Assembly: GCF_030407165.1 (NCBI RefSeq)
Contig: NZ_CP129111.1
Span: 2,480,001-2,544,000 of the forward strand
DNA length: 64,000 nucleotides
Source: Fontisubflavum oceani
GTDB lineage: Bacteria; Pseudomonadota; Alphaproteobacteria; Rhodobacterales; Rhodobacteraceae
Direction: 5' to 3'
Position numbers and translations under genes: made by a program. Positions within the stretch are counted from its first letter, which is position 1, and each line of letters opens with the position of its first letter. This document shows, piece after piece, positions 17,536 to 26,229 of this stretch. Below the pieces are notes generated by a model. The model was given only the letters and a program-made list of their open reading frames with translations, made no database searches and was not told the origin of the DNA.

Positions 17536-18428
17536 TGGAACGGATAAAGCTGGCCGATGATCTGGATTTCTCGCGGCTGATCTATGGGATGTGGCGGATC
17601 GGGGATGACTCCGACACCTCGGCAGATCATGTGCAGGCCAAGGTTGAAGCCTGTCTCGCACAGGGCATCACCACGATGGATCAGGCCGATATCTATGGCG
17701 ATTACGAGGCCGAAGCGATCCTTGGCGCGGCGTTTCAAGCGGCCCCCGGCTTGCGAGATCAAGTCGAGCTGGTGACCAAATGCGATATCATCGCGCCGAT
17801 TGGGAAATATGCCGACAAGCGGGTGAAATACTACGACACCTCCGCCGCGCATATCACCGGGTCCGTTGAGGCGTCTTTGCAGTTGATGCAGACAGATCGG
17901 ATCGATTTGCTACTGATCCACCGGCCCGATCCTCTGATGGATCACCACGAGACCGGCAAGGCGCTGGATGGTCTGGTTCAGTCGGGCAAGGTCCGCCACG
18001 TCGGGGTATCGAATTTCAAACTGCATGACTGGACGCTGCTGCAATCGGCGATGTCCACCTCGCTGGTGACTAATCAGATCGAGGTCAGCGTGCTTTGCCA
18101 TGCGCCCTTTACCAATGGCGATATCGCCTGGATGCAGGAACGGGGCATCCCGCCGATGGCCTGGTCGCCGCTGGCGGGCGGGGCGTTGTTTGGTCCCGAA
18201 GGAGCGGCGGTGCGTGCGGTTCTGGACCGGATTGGCGCGGCGCATGGTGTCGGCGCGGATGCGGTTGCCGTCGCCTGGCTCTTGGCGCATCCGGCGCGGA
18301 TTATGCCTGTTCTGGGGACAAATAATCTGAATAGGATCAAAAAGATCAGCGATGCTCTTAAGGTAAACCTGGATCGCGAAACCTGGTTTGAGATTTATAC
18401 GGCGGCGCTCGGGGCCGAGGTGCCTTAA
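17535..18428 (+). CDS. Aldo/keto reductase (YdhF/SmoB-like)
   Basis: A 297-residue NAD(P)H-dependent reductase. The catalytic tetrad is readable as Asp49, Tyr54 (DQADIY), Lys82 (LVTKCD) and His129 (LLLIHRPD). The C-terminal cofactor segment is VLGTNNLNRIKKI. It is translationally coupled to the SsuD-like monooxygenase (start ATG inside TGATG), so the two probably act in sequence. In the Agrobacterium sulfo-SMO route an AKR reduces the 6-oxo-glucose released by the monooxygenase, and this pair would fit that logic. Its 3' end overlaps the opposite uxuA gene by 4 bases. Confidence 0.88.
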   Translation: MERIKLADDLDFSRLIYGMWRIGDDSDTSADHVQAKVEACLAQGITTMDQADIYGDYEAEAILGAAFQAAPGLRDQVELVTKCDIIAPIGKYADKRVKYYDTSAAHITGSVEASLQLMQTDRIDLLLIHRPDPLMDHHETGKALDGLVQSGKVRHVGVSNFKLHDWTLLQSAMSTSLVTNQIEVSVLCHAPFTNGDIAWMQERGIPPMAWSPLAGGALFGPEGAAVRAVLDRIGAAHGVGADAVAVAWLLAHPARIMPVLGTNNLNRIKKISDALKVNLDRETWFEIYTAALGAEVP

Positions 18429-19602
18429 GACAGGGCCGCGATTACCCCGCGTAACTCTGCAAGGCCTTTCATCCGCCCAATCAGCGGATACCCGGGTTGC
18501 GATGCGCGCCGGTGGTCATCCAGCAGATCATGGCCATGATCGGGCCGCATCGGCAATTCCCAGTCGGCGCGGCCTTCGGCTTTGCGGCGATGTTCCTCGG
18601 CCAGAAGGGCGCGGAGCGTGGCCACCATATCGGTATCGCCGGCCAGGTGATCGCTTTCCATGAAACTGACTCTGTCCCCATTCCCATCACGCCGCGTGTT
18701 CCGCAGATGCACGAAATGGATGCGGGCACCGAGGGTTTCGACAAAGGCAACCGGGTCGAAATCGGCCCGGACGCCAAGCGAGCCGGTGCAGAAGGTCACG
18801 CCATTGGCTGGCAGGTTCACCGCCGCCAACACGGCGCGATAATCGGCAAGGTCGGACATCACCCGGGGCAGGCCCATCAGCGAAAAGGGCGGGTCATCGG
18901 GATGACAGCACAGGTGCAGGTTAAGCTCTTCGGCAAACGGGGCGACCTCCGCCAGAAAGTCGATCAGGTTTTGGCGCAGCCGCCGGCGTCGATCCCAGAG
19001 TAAGTGGCGAGCAGGGCGCGCACGTCGTCCAGACTCCAGCTGTCATTTGCGCCGGGCAAGCCCGCAACGATGTTGTTCACCAACTGCGCACGGGCGGTGT
19101 CATCTGTCTCGGCAAAGCGCAGCGCGGCATCGGCCCGAACCGCGTCGGTGTAATCCTCCGCCGCTCCAGGGCGCGCCAGCAGATGCAGGTCGAACATCGC
19201 GAAATCGGTGAGGTCGAAGCGCATCGCCGTGCCGCCATGGGGCAGGGGCGCGCGAAGCGCCGTGCGCGTCCAGTCAAGGACCGGCATGAAATTGTAGCAG
19301 ATGGTCTTGGGACCCTTGGCAGCCAGGTTGCGCAGGCTGTCTTTGTACGCCGCGATGTGATCACGCCAAGGGCCAGTTTGGGTTTTGATCGCTTCCGACA
19401 CCGGCAGGCTTTCGACCACATCCCAGGTCAGGTCGGAGCCGGTTTCTATCTCCGCCTTCCGCCGCGCGATCTCGGCCTCAGGCCAAACCGCGCCAGACGG
19501 AATGTGATGCAGGGCCGAGACAATGCCCGCCGCGCCCGTTTGCCGGATTTCAGCAATCGAGATCGTGTCCGCCGGGCCGAACCAGCGCCAGGTCTGCCTC
19601 AT
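18425..19602 (-). CDS. uxuA: Mannonate dehydratase, frameshifted as sequenced
   Basis: UxuA dehydrates D-mannonate to 2-keto-3-deoxygluconate in hexuronate catabolism. The N-terminal 200 residues (MRQTWRWFGPADTISIAEIR, ALHHIPSG, CYNFMPVLDWTRT) match E. coli UxuA closely. Past YSGIDAG the frame runs into a stop, and the remainder (RLRQNLIDFLAEVAPFAEE, HPDDPP, TGSLGVRADFDP, MRPDHGHDLLDD) continues in another frame. One missing base at about 18980-18986 explains it and gives 392 residues, the normal length. The start overlaps the ATPase stop (ATGA), placing it last in the ABC/Gfo-Idh operon. Confidence 0.9.
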
Positions 19603-20684
19603 GGCGCCTCGCGGAGCGTCAGGGTTGTGTCGGTATCGAAGAGATGGACCGCGTCTGGCGTAAAGCTCAGCGCGACATTCTCCCCGGCCTGCACCTGGGT
19701 TTGACCCGGATTATGCACCGTCAGCCGGGTGCCATCGGCCAGTTGGCCATAGAGATAGCTGTCGCTGCCGAGCTGTTCGACGGCGCCGACCTGGATATGG
19801 ATCGACCCATTTGGATCGGGCAGCAGGCTGTTTGGCCGCACACCAAGCGTGACCTTCTCGCCCGCCCGATGAGCAAACCCGGTCACCGGCAGGCTGACCT
19901 CTTCGCCCGTGTCCAGCGTCAGAAGTGAGCGGTCGGCGCTATGCACAACCCCGGTCATGAAGTTCATTTTCGGCGAGCCGATGAACCCGGCGACAAAGAG
20001 ATTATGCGGATCGTTGAACAGGTCGAGCGGGCGGCCAAATTGCTCCAACTCACCCAAGCGCAGCACGGCAATCTTGTCGGCCATGGTCATCGCTTCGACC
20101 TGATCATGGGTCACATAAATCATCGTGTTGCCCAAGCGTTTATGCAGCGCCGAAATCTCTCCGCGCATATCCACGCGCAACTCCGCATCAAGGTTCGAAA
20201 GCGGCTCGTCAAAGAGGAACACTTTCGGCTCGCGCACCACGGCCCGGCCAATCGCGACGCGCTGCCGCTGCCCGCCGGAGAGGTCTTTGGGGCGCCGATC
20301 CAGAAGCATATCGATCTGCAACATGCCGGCCACGTCGTTGAGTTTGCTTTCGATTTCCGCGCGCGGCGTCTGGATGTTTTCTAAGCCAAAGCTGAGATTT
20401 TGGCGCACCGTCATATGCGGATAAAGCGCGTAGGATTGGAACACCATCGCCAGACCCCGATCCGCCGCGGGGATTTTATTGACCACCTCACCGCCGATTT
20501 CGATATCGCCGGAGGTCACGCTTTCCAGGCCAGAAATCATCCTCAGAAGCGTGGATTTCCCGCAGCCCGAGGGCCCGACAAAGACGCAGAACTCGCCATG
20601 CTCGATCGAGAGGTCAATGCCCTTGATCACCTCCGCCGCGCCATAGGCTTTGCGCAAGGATTTCAGCTCGATGGATGCCATCAT
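19599..20684 (-). CDS. Sugar ABC transporter ATPase, UgpC/MalK type
   Basis: A 361-residue ATPase energising the adjacent sugar permeases. It has Walker A GPSGCGKST (residues 38-46), the Q-loop region MVFQSYALYPHMTV, signature LSGGQRQRVAIGRA, Walker B FLFDEPLSNLD and the H-loop YVTHDQVEAMT. A C-terminal TOBE/OB domain (about 240-355) is typical of MalK-like subunits. The start ATG overlaps the permease stop (ATGA), so the long open frame upstream is not used. It precedes uxuA with another 4-base overlap. Confidence 0.96.
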   Translation of the reverse strand: MMASIELKSLRKAYGAAEVIKGIDLSIEHGEFCVFVGPSGCGKSTLLRMISGLESVTSGDIEIGGEVVNKIPAADRGLAMVFQSYALYPHMTVRQNLSFGLENIQTPRAEIESKLNDVAGMLQIDMLLDRRPKDLSGGQRQRVAIGRAVVREPKVFLFDEPLSNLDAELRVDMRGEISALHKRLGNTMIYVTHDQVEAMTMADKIAVLRLGELEQFGRPLDLFNDPHNLFVAGFIGSPKMNFMTGVVHSADRSLLTLDTGEEVSLPVTGFAHRAGEKVTLGVRPNSLLPDPNGSIHIQVGAVEQLGSDSYLYGQLADGTRLTVHNPGQTQVQAGENVALSFTPDAVHLFDTDTTLTLREAP

Positions 20685-21736
20685 TTCCCTCCTGTCGAGG
20701 CGATGCCGGTGGCGATGTATTTCTGCAAGAACATGAAGACCATCGCGATGGGCAGAAGTGTCAAAACGGTCATCGCCAGCAGGCTGGACCAATCGGTTTG
20801 CAACTCGCCCTGGAAGGAGTTGAGCGCCAGTTGCAGGGTGAAATTCTCGGTCTGGGTCAAGACGATCAACGGCCAGAGGAAATCATTCCAGCGCCACATG
20901 ATCGCAAGGATCGCCAAAACCGCGATGGCGGGTGCCGAAAGTGGCACGATGATCCGCCAGAAAATCTTCCACTCGCTGGCCTTGTCCATCCGGGCGGCGT
21001 CGAGAATCTCATCGGGGATGGTGATCATATATTGCCGAAGCAGGAAGACACCCGTGGGCGTTGCCGCGCCGGGGATAATGACACCCCATAAGCTGTTGAA
21101 CATGCCCAATTCCGTCACGATCAGGAAAAGCGGCACCAAGACCACCGTCTGCGGGATCATCAATGTGCCGATGACCAGGAGCAACACCACGGTGCGCCCG
21201 CGGAACTCATATTTCGAGAGGGCGAAGGCGGCCATGGAATTGACCAGCAGCATCAGAAGCGTGGCCGTGACCGTGATGAAGGTCGAGTTCCAGAAGAATT
21301 GCAGGAAATTGAACCGCTCAAACAGGCCCGCATAATTCTCCCAGGCCAGGGAGACCTGTTCCACCGGCTCGCGTTGATCAATGGTCACGCGCAGCCGTTC
21401 TTCCGGGTTGGCCGGGTCGACCATCTGCGCTTGCAGACCGACGCGGCGGACTTGGGCGAGAACACGCCCCTCAAACTCGCCTTCGGTCATCAAGAACAGT
21501 GGCAGCGGCTCTTCATAGCCATCCACCATCAGGGTCTCTTGCTGATAGGGCAGGAAGGTGGGCGGGAAACGCTGCAAATCCGCCTCGGTTTTAAACGAAC
21601 TGAGCAGCAGCCAGATCACCGGGAAAAACATCAGGAAGACGCCCAAGGCGAGATAGCCATAGGTGATCCAATCGGTCCAATCGAGGCGGCCATTGCCGCG
21701 TGTGGCGGTGAGGAACTCCCAAACGCGGCTCATCAT
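20681..21736 (-). CDS. Carbohydrate ABC transporter permease, MalG/AglG-like
   Basis: A 351-residue inner-membrane permease. The first helix (TYGYLALGVFLMFFPVIWLLL) is followed by an unusually long periplasmic insert of about 100 residues, as in AglG-type subunits. Five more helices and the EAA-loop motif facing the ATPase (PDEILDAARMDKASEWKIFW) follow. It pairs with the upstream MalF-like permease. The start is a tandem ATGATG overlapping the stop of a 24-codon frame. If one base is missing there, the protein would begin at 21807 and be 24 residues longer. Confidence 0.92.
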   Translation of the reverse strand: MMSRVWEFLTATRGNGRLDWTDWITYGYLALGVFLMFFPVIWLLLSSFKTEADLQRFPPTFLPYQQETLMVDGYEEPLPLFLMTEGEFEGRVLAQVRRVGLQAQMVDPANPEERLRVTIDQREPVEQVSLAWENYAGLFERFNFLQFFWNSTFITVTATLLMLLVNSMAAFALSKYEFRGRTVVLLLVIGTLMIPQTVVLVPLFLIVTELGMFNSLWGVIIPGAATPTGVFLLRQYMITIPDEILDAARMDKASEWKIFWRIIVPLSAPAIAVLAILAIMWRWNDFLWPLIVLTQTENFTLQLALNSFQGELQTDWSSLLAMTVLTLLPIAMVFMFLQKYIATGIASTGGK

Positions 21737-21807
21737 GTGCCCTCCGATGTCGAGATGCGGCCCTTGATCTGCGCCAAGGGTGCGTCGCGGTTTATCTGCT
21801 CACCCAT
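21733..21807 (-). CDS. 24-residue frame bridging two permease genes
   Basis: A 24-codon frame whose ATG overlaps the stop region of the MalF-like permease (ATGGGTGA) and whose TGA overlaps the ATG of the next permease (ACATGATG). It starts MGEQINRDAPLAQIKG. It may be a coupling peptide keeping ribosomes on the message. It may instead be the true N-terminus of the next permease, split by one missing base like other breaks in this window. No homologue is recognised. Confidence 0.35.
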   Translation of the reverse strand: MGEQINRDAPLAQIKGRISTSEGT

Positions 21808-22768
21808 TGACATTCCTCCGGTTGACCCAAAGTTGCACCAAGGTGAGCACCACTAGCACACCGGCCACCATCAGCGAGGCGGCTGCCGCGAGGCCGAAAA
21901 GCCTTGGAGCCCCGGCGAAGCCTTCTTCATAGATGTATTGGATGATGAAGGTTGTGGCCGTGCCCGGGCCCCCGCCGGTGAACGCAAAAACCTCATCGAA
22001 GGTTTGCACCGACCGGATCAGGGCCAGAACCAAAACCACCAGCATTGTGGGTGACAGCAACGGCAGCGTGATCCGCCGGAAGGTGCGCCACGGGCTGGCC
22101 CGGTCCATCAGCGCGGCCTCATAGACGTCGCGCGGGATCGCTTGCAGGCCCGCCAGCAAGATCAGCGTATAGAACCCCATATGCGCCCAAACCGTCAGGA
22201 ACACCGTCCAGGCAAAGGCCCATTCCGCGTCGATCAGCCAGTTGAACCCGCCGAGGCCGGTCCAATCGAGAAACGCGTTCAACACGCCCTCGCGTTGCAA
22301 AATCCATTTCCAGATCAGCGCGACGACAACCGGCGACAGCAGCACCGGGAAGAAGAAGACCGAGCGGAAAAATCCGCGGGCCTTGATCTCGCGGTTCAAG
22401 ACCAAAGCGGTCAGCAAAGAGAACCCGACCATGAACCCGACTTGCAGCGCCACGAACCACAGCGTGTTCCACACCGCGCGCCAGAATTTGTCGTCGCGAC
22501 AGGAGTTCGGATCGAAATGATTGGCACAATCGGCCAGCGTCGAGAAATTGCGCCCGCCCACATAAGGCCGATCTGACAAAAGCACGTTGTCGCCGCCGGT
22601 CATCGCATAGGCGATGTTCAAGATAACCGGCAGGAAAGCAAACAGTGCAAAGAGAACCAGATTGGGCAGCAAGAAGACCCAGGCCAGCCGGTGGATGCCG
22701 AGCATCCGTTGCAGCGCCACCATCGGGATTTCGATGAGACGCATGATGGGGGAGATGATGCGGAGCAT
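21800..22768 (-). CDS. Carbohydrate ABC transporter permease, MalF type
   Basis: A 322-residue permease with six hydrophobic helices, the first being WVFLLPNLVLFALFAFLP. The EAA motif is DVYEAALMDRASPWRTFRRI. A periplasmic loop after the first helix contains two Cys (CANHFDPNSC) that could form a disulfide. It probably imports a sugar or sugar acid delivered by the upstream binding protein. A GTG nine bases upstream is an alternative start, but the ATG is preferred. A strong hairpin separates it from the binding-protein gene. Confidence 0.93.
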   Translation of the reverse strand: MLRIISPIMRLIEIPMVALQRMLGIHRLAWVFLLPNLVLFALFAFLPVILNIAYAMTGGDNVLLSDRPYVGGRNFSTLADCANHFDPNSCRDDKFWRAVWNTLWFVALQVGFMVGFSLLTALVLNREIKARGFFRSVFFFPVLLSPVVVALIWKWILQREGVLNAFLDWTGLGGFNWLIDAEWAFAWTVFLTVWAHMGFYTLILLAGLQAIPRDVYEAALMDRASPWRTFRRITLPLLSPTMLVVLVLALIRSVQTFDEVFAFTGGGPGTATTFIIQYIYEEGFAGAPRLFGLAAAASLMVAGVLVVLTLVQLWVNRRNVNG

Positions 22769-22790
22769 AGCCGTCACGCCTAGGGCAAGG

Positions 22791-22821
22791 GATCTCAGGC
22801 GCGGTTCGCGCGCCTGAGATC
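22791..22821 (-). terminator. Hairpin between binding-protein and permease genes
   Basis: A perfect 13-bp stem (GATCTCAGGCGCG / CGCGCCTGAGATC) with a 5-base loop lies between the binding-protein stop and the permease start. No T-run follows. Such hairpins usually protect the upstream message or partially terminate, so that the binding protein is made in excess over the membrane subunits. Confidence 0.7.
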
Positions 22822-22833
22822 GGAGAGGAGCCG

Positions 22834-24105
22834 TTAGTTGGCTTCGGCCATAGCGGCCTCAAGATCGGCCACGGCGCGTTCCATGGCCTGCTCGACGGTC
22901 AACTCGCCAACGATGGCTTGGCTGACACGCTCAACCGTGATGCCAAACATCGCCCGGTTGCCAGCATAGCCCTGATAGGCAAACGCGGCAGGGGCCACAT
23001 CGGGCAGATCGCCCGCAAACGCGTTCAGTGCGGCCTGAGCGGCGGGCGAGGCGCCCTCATACTCAACACCTGCGCTGGCCACGCCCAAATGTGCGGGCAG
23101 GTTCGAGGTGCGTGCGGTGACTTCGGCATAGATGTCTTCTTGCGCCAGGAAGTCGATCACGGCGGCCACGGCTTCGGGATGCTCGGTCTGTTCAAACCCA
23201 ACGATCCCCGCGCCACCCGGCATGCCGGAGCACGCGCCGGCCGGGCCACAGGGGCTGCCAACCACTTGCCAGTCGAAGAAATCGCCAACCTGGTCGTTCA
23301 TCCGGTTCACCTGCCAGGAGCCGGAATAATAGAAGACCAGCTCGCCATTGATGAACTCTTGCGCGGCGTCCTGATAGGTCTGGCCGCCTTGGCCAGCCCA
23401 GACATCGCGCGCGATGGTGCCGTCTTCGTGCCAATCGACAAATTGCTGCACAAAGGCGGTGAAGCCGTCATCCACCAGGATCGCCTCGCCATTGTCGTCA
23501 AACAGCGCTGCACCGTAGGAAATCGCCGGGCCTGCCACGCGGTGGCCAGAGCGGTCGATCGCCATCGGGAAGTCGGTATCCGTCGCTTCGGCCACGGTAC
23601 GGGCCGCCGCGGCCCAGTCTTCCCAGGTCGCATCCTCGCCCGGGATATCGACACCAGCTTGTTCAAAGAGCGTCGCGTTGACGAAGGCGCCAGTGATGGT
23701 CAGCTGGCTGTGCATGCCGTAGATACCGGCGTCATCCGGCCCGCCGCGATACCAGCCAAGCGTGTCGCCGAAGCTGGAGGCCCAATAATCCGCGTCCACA
23801 TGCGGCGTCAGGTCGAGATAGTATTCATTCAAGCCGCCGAGATCGGTGACCTTGGCGATATCCGGCCCGGTACCAGCGGCCAGTTGCACTGGCAGGTTCT
23901 CCAGGATCGCCTGATAGGGCACCACGTCGATGGCCACAGTGATGCCCGGGTTGTCGGCCTCGAACCGGCTCAACACATCTTCATAGACTTCGCATTCATT
24001 GCCGTCCGAATAGCACATGAAGCGGACTTCCTGCGCCGAGGCGGCACCAGCGAGGGTTGCAAAGCCTGCCGCGAGGGCAGTCGTCGTCAGTATCTTATGT
24101 TTCAC
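22834..24105 (-). CDS. Extracellular sugar-binding protein of ABC transporter
   Basis: A 423-residue periplasmic binding protein of the cluster-1 (MalE/UgpB) family. A signal peptide spans residues 1-24, with cleavage after ASA before QEVRFMCYSDG. The start is GTG, supported by GGGAGGATTAG at ideal spacing. Trp/Tyr-rich segments (YWASSFGDTLGWY, YYSGSWQVNRM) suggest stacking on a sugar ligand. It lies downstream of three Gfo/Idh genes and upstream of its permeases. The ligand is not known; the uxuA gene in the operon suggests a uronic-acid-containing compound. Confidence 0.94.
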   Translation of the reverse strand: MKHKILTTTALAAGFATLAGAASAQEVRFMCYSDGNECEVYEDVLSRFEADNPGITVAIDVVPYQAILENLPVQLAAGTGPDIAKVTDLGGLNEYYLDLTPHVDADYWASSFGDTLGWYRGGPDDAGIYGMHSQLTITGAFVNATLFEQAGVDIPGEDATWEDWAAAARTVAEATDTDFPMAIDRSGHRVAGPAISYGAALFDDNGEAILVDDGFTAFVQQFVDWHEDGTIARDVWAGQGGQTYQDAAQEFINGELVFYYSGSWQVNRMNDQVGDFFDWQVVGSPCGPAGACSGMPGGAGIVGFEQTEHPEAVAAVIDFLAQEDIYAEVTARTSNLPAHLGVASAGVEYEGASPAAQAALNAFAGDLPDVAPAAFAYQGYAGNRAMFGITVERVSQAIVGELTVEQAMERAVADLEAAMAEAN

Positions 24106-24119
24106 GTTTCTAATCCTCC

Positions 24120-25225
24120 CTATGGAATACGCGATTGTTTGACATCGTCATTCATTCCGGTGGTGCCTTGTTCCGGCACCCAACCGGTGTAGCTTGCCGC
24201 GTTTGCGGCGAGCGGTAAAGCAATCCTTTCGCCGGAGCGGGCGGCGCTATAGATCGCGGTAACCAGTTCGATTGACCGGCGACCATCATCCAGCGTGACC
24301 TCGCGGCCCGTATCCCCCGCGATGGCATCAGCTATCGCCGCGAAGTAACCGACAAAGCCCGATTTGATCCCGCGCAAGCCCGCGACGACCGCATCCACCT
24401 CCCCTTGGCGCGCCGGATCACGCGCCGTGAAGCTCCACGTGCCCTCCGCCGGGGCATAGGGCAGATCGCCGCTTGTCGCGGTCAGGTGTTCAAAGACCAA
24501 GCGCAACCGCGTGGTGTCACTCGCAGCGCCGAGCGTAATCGCGCTTGTGGCCAAGGCGCCATTTTCAAACTGCATTGAGATCGCCGCGCAATCTTCTGTT
24601 TCTATGGTATTTACCCGTGTTGCGGTTTGGGCTGAGAGGGCCGCGACAGGCCCAAAATACCGGCAGAGCAGATCGTGATTGTGGATCGCATGGCCCAGAA
24701 CCGCGCCGCCACGTTCCCCCTCCCATGTCCCCCGCCAAGGCACCGCGTAATACTCCGCCCCCGGTTCCAATGCGTCTCCAGGCTGGCGACTTGCGGCGCG
24801 CCCGCCAGCCCCGCCGCGATAAGCGCGTCCAGCGCCGCCGTGCCTGGGCCATAGCGATATTGAAAGACCGGAAACACCCGGCCCGGCGCACGCGCTTCCT
24901 CCTCCGCCAGCGCATCGCAGTCCGCCAAGGAAGGCGCGATCGGCTTTTCGCAGATCACGTGTTTTCCGGCCGCAAGCGCCTCCATCGCAATCGGCACATG
25001 CAGATGCGGCGGCAGGCAGATATCGATCAAATCGGTCTCGGGGTCGCGCATCACCGCATCAATATCGGTCGTGACCTCCGGCCCAGTATCGCCGCCCAGG
25101 ATCGTATAGGCCCGCGCCGTGTCCAGATCGCAGATCCAGCGCACTTGGAATTGGCCGGGCAGGGCGCGGTACCCTGCCAAATGCTCCCGCCCAATCCCGG
25201 CGCCGATGATCGCGACCCGGATCAT
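24120..25225 (-). CDS. Gfo/Idh/MocA family oxidoreductase (third in operon), frameshifted as sequenced
   Basis: A sugar dehydrogenase of about 368 residues. The Rossmann part starts MIRVAIIGAGIGREHLAGY and carries HVICEKPIAPS. It breaks after ETHWNRG at a run of five C on the plus strand (24758-24762), equal to G on the coding strand. The rest (AEYYAVPWRGTWEGERGGAV, HNHDLLCRYFG) is in another frame, and one extra G restores it. GTWEGERGGAVLGHAIHNHD is typical of the family's substrate-binding domain. The start overlaps the upstream Gfo/Idh stop (ATGA). Confidence 0.88.
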
Positions 25226-26229
25226 GCCCGTGCCTCTGCCATCTCTTGTGCTTTCAACCCCAGCTCCATGACTTTGAAGGCATGGGCCTGCGGCATCGCG
25301 GTTTCGGTCCGATCACGGATATCGGCGGCGAGGCGTGCGAAATAGGGCAGGCCTGCATCGGAGGCATCGATATTCTCGCAGCGGGTGCCGTTCACCAAAA
25401 CCAGATGGTCGGTGCCATCGCGCCCGCCCACATCGACGTATTTTCTCAGCTCGATATAGCCCTCAGTGCCCAGAATGGTCAGCCGCCCATCGCCCCAATT
25501 GGGCAGCGCATCAGGCGTGTACCAGTCGACCCGGATATAGCCATGCCCCTCGGGCGCGTGGAGGGCGATCTCGCCAAAATCTTGCAAGCCGGGGTCAGAT
25601 GGATTGGCGAAGTTCCCGACCGAAGCCAGCGTGATCTCCGCATCCGTCGCGCCGGTGAAATAGAGAAACTGGTCGATCTGATGGCTGGCGATATCCGTCA
25701 GGATGCCGCCATAAGCCTTGCGCTCGAAAAACCAGTCGGGCCTGGTCGGGCGGTTCAGCCGATGCGGGCCGAGCCCGACGGTCTGCACCACTTTGCCAAT
25801 CGCGCCCTCGGCAACCAACTCGGCGGCGCGGGTCACGCTTGGCACTTCGAACCGTTCCGAGAAATCCACCGACCAGATGCGTCCGGTCCGCGCCACGCAA
25901 GCCTTGATCGCCTCCAGTTGTTCAAGCGTCGTGCACCCTGGCTTGTCGACCATGACGTCTTTGCCCGCCTCCATCGCCGCGATGGCCAGCGCGGCACGGT
26001 CGCGCGGGATGGCCGAGATCAGGATCAGATCGATCGTTGGATCGTCGAGCAATTGCGCCTTGTCCATCGCGCGGGGCACACCTGGAAAGCGCTTGTCGAA
26101 CCCGTCCAGCGCGCCCGGGTTGCCGTCGGTCCACCAGCCGACAAACTCCGCTCCCGCCGCGATCATGTTACCCGCCATCCCATAGATGTGCCGGTGATCC
26201 AAACCGAGGGCTGCGAACCGTAAACTCAT
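25222..26229 (-). CDS. Gfo/Idh/MocA family oxidoreductase (second in operon)
   Basis: A 335-residue intact paralogue. The N-terminus is MSLRFAALGLDHRHIYGMAG, where the first glycine motif is unusual (LGLDHRH), followed by DVMVDKPGCTTLEQL, an Asp-Lys-Pro variant of the usual Glu-Lys-Pro. The substrate-binding domain has YGGILTDIASHQIDQFLYF. It overlaps the genes on both sides by 4 bases, so the three dehydrogenases are translationally coupled. Three successive Gfo/Idh enzymes suggest a multi-step oxidation/reduction of an unusual sugar before UxuA. Confidence 0.9.
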   Translation of the reverse strand: MSLRFAALGLDHRHIYGMAGNMIAAGAEFVGWWTDGNPGALDGFDKRFPGVPRAMDKAQLLDDPTIDLILISAIPRDRAALAIAAMEAGKDVMVDKPGCTTLEQLEAIKACVARTGRIWSVDFSERFEVPSVTRAAELVAEGAIGKVVQTVGLGPHRLNRPTRPDWFFERKAYGGILTDIASHQIDQFLYFTGATDAEITLASVGNFANPSDPGLQDFGEIALHAPEGHGYIRVDWYTPDALPNWGDGRLTILGTEGYIELRKYVDVGGRDGTDHLVLVNGTRCENIDASDAGLPYFARLAADIRDRTETAMPQAHAFKVMELGLKAQEMAEARA

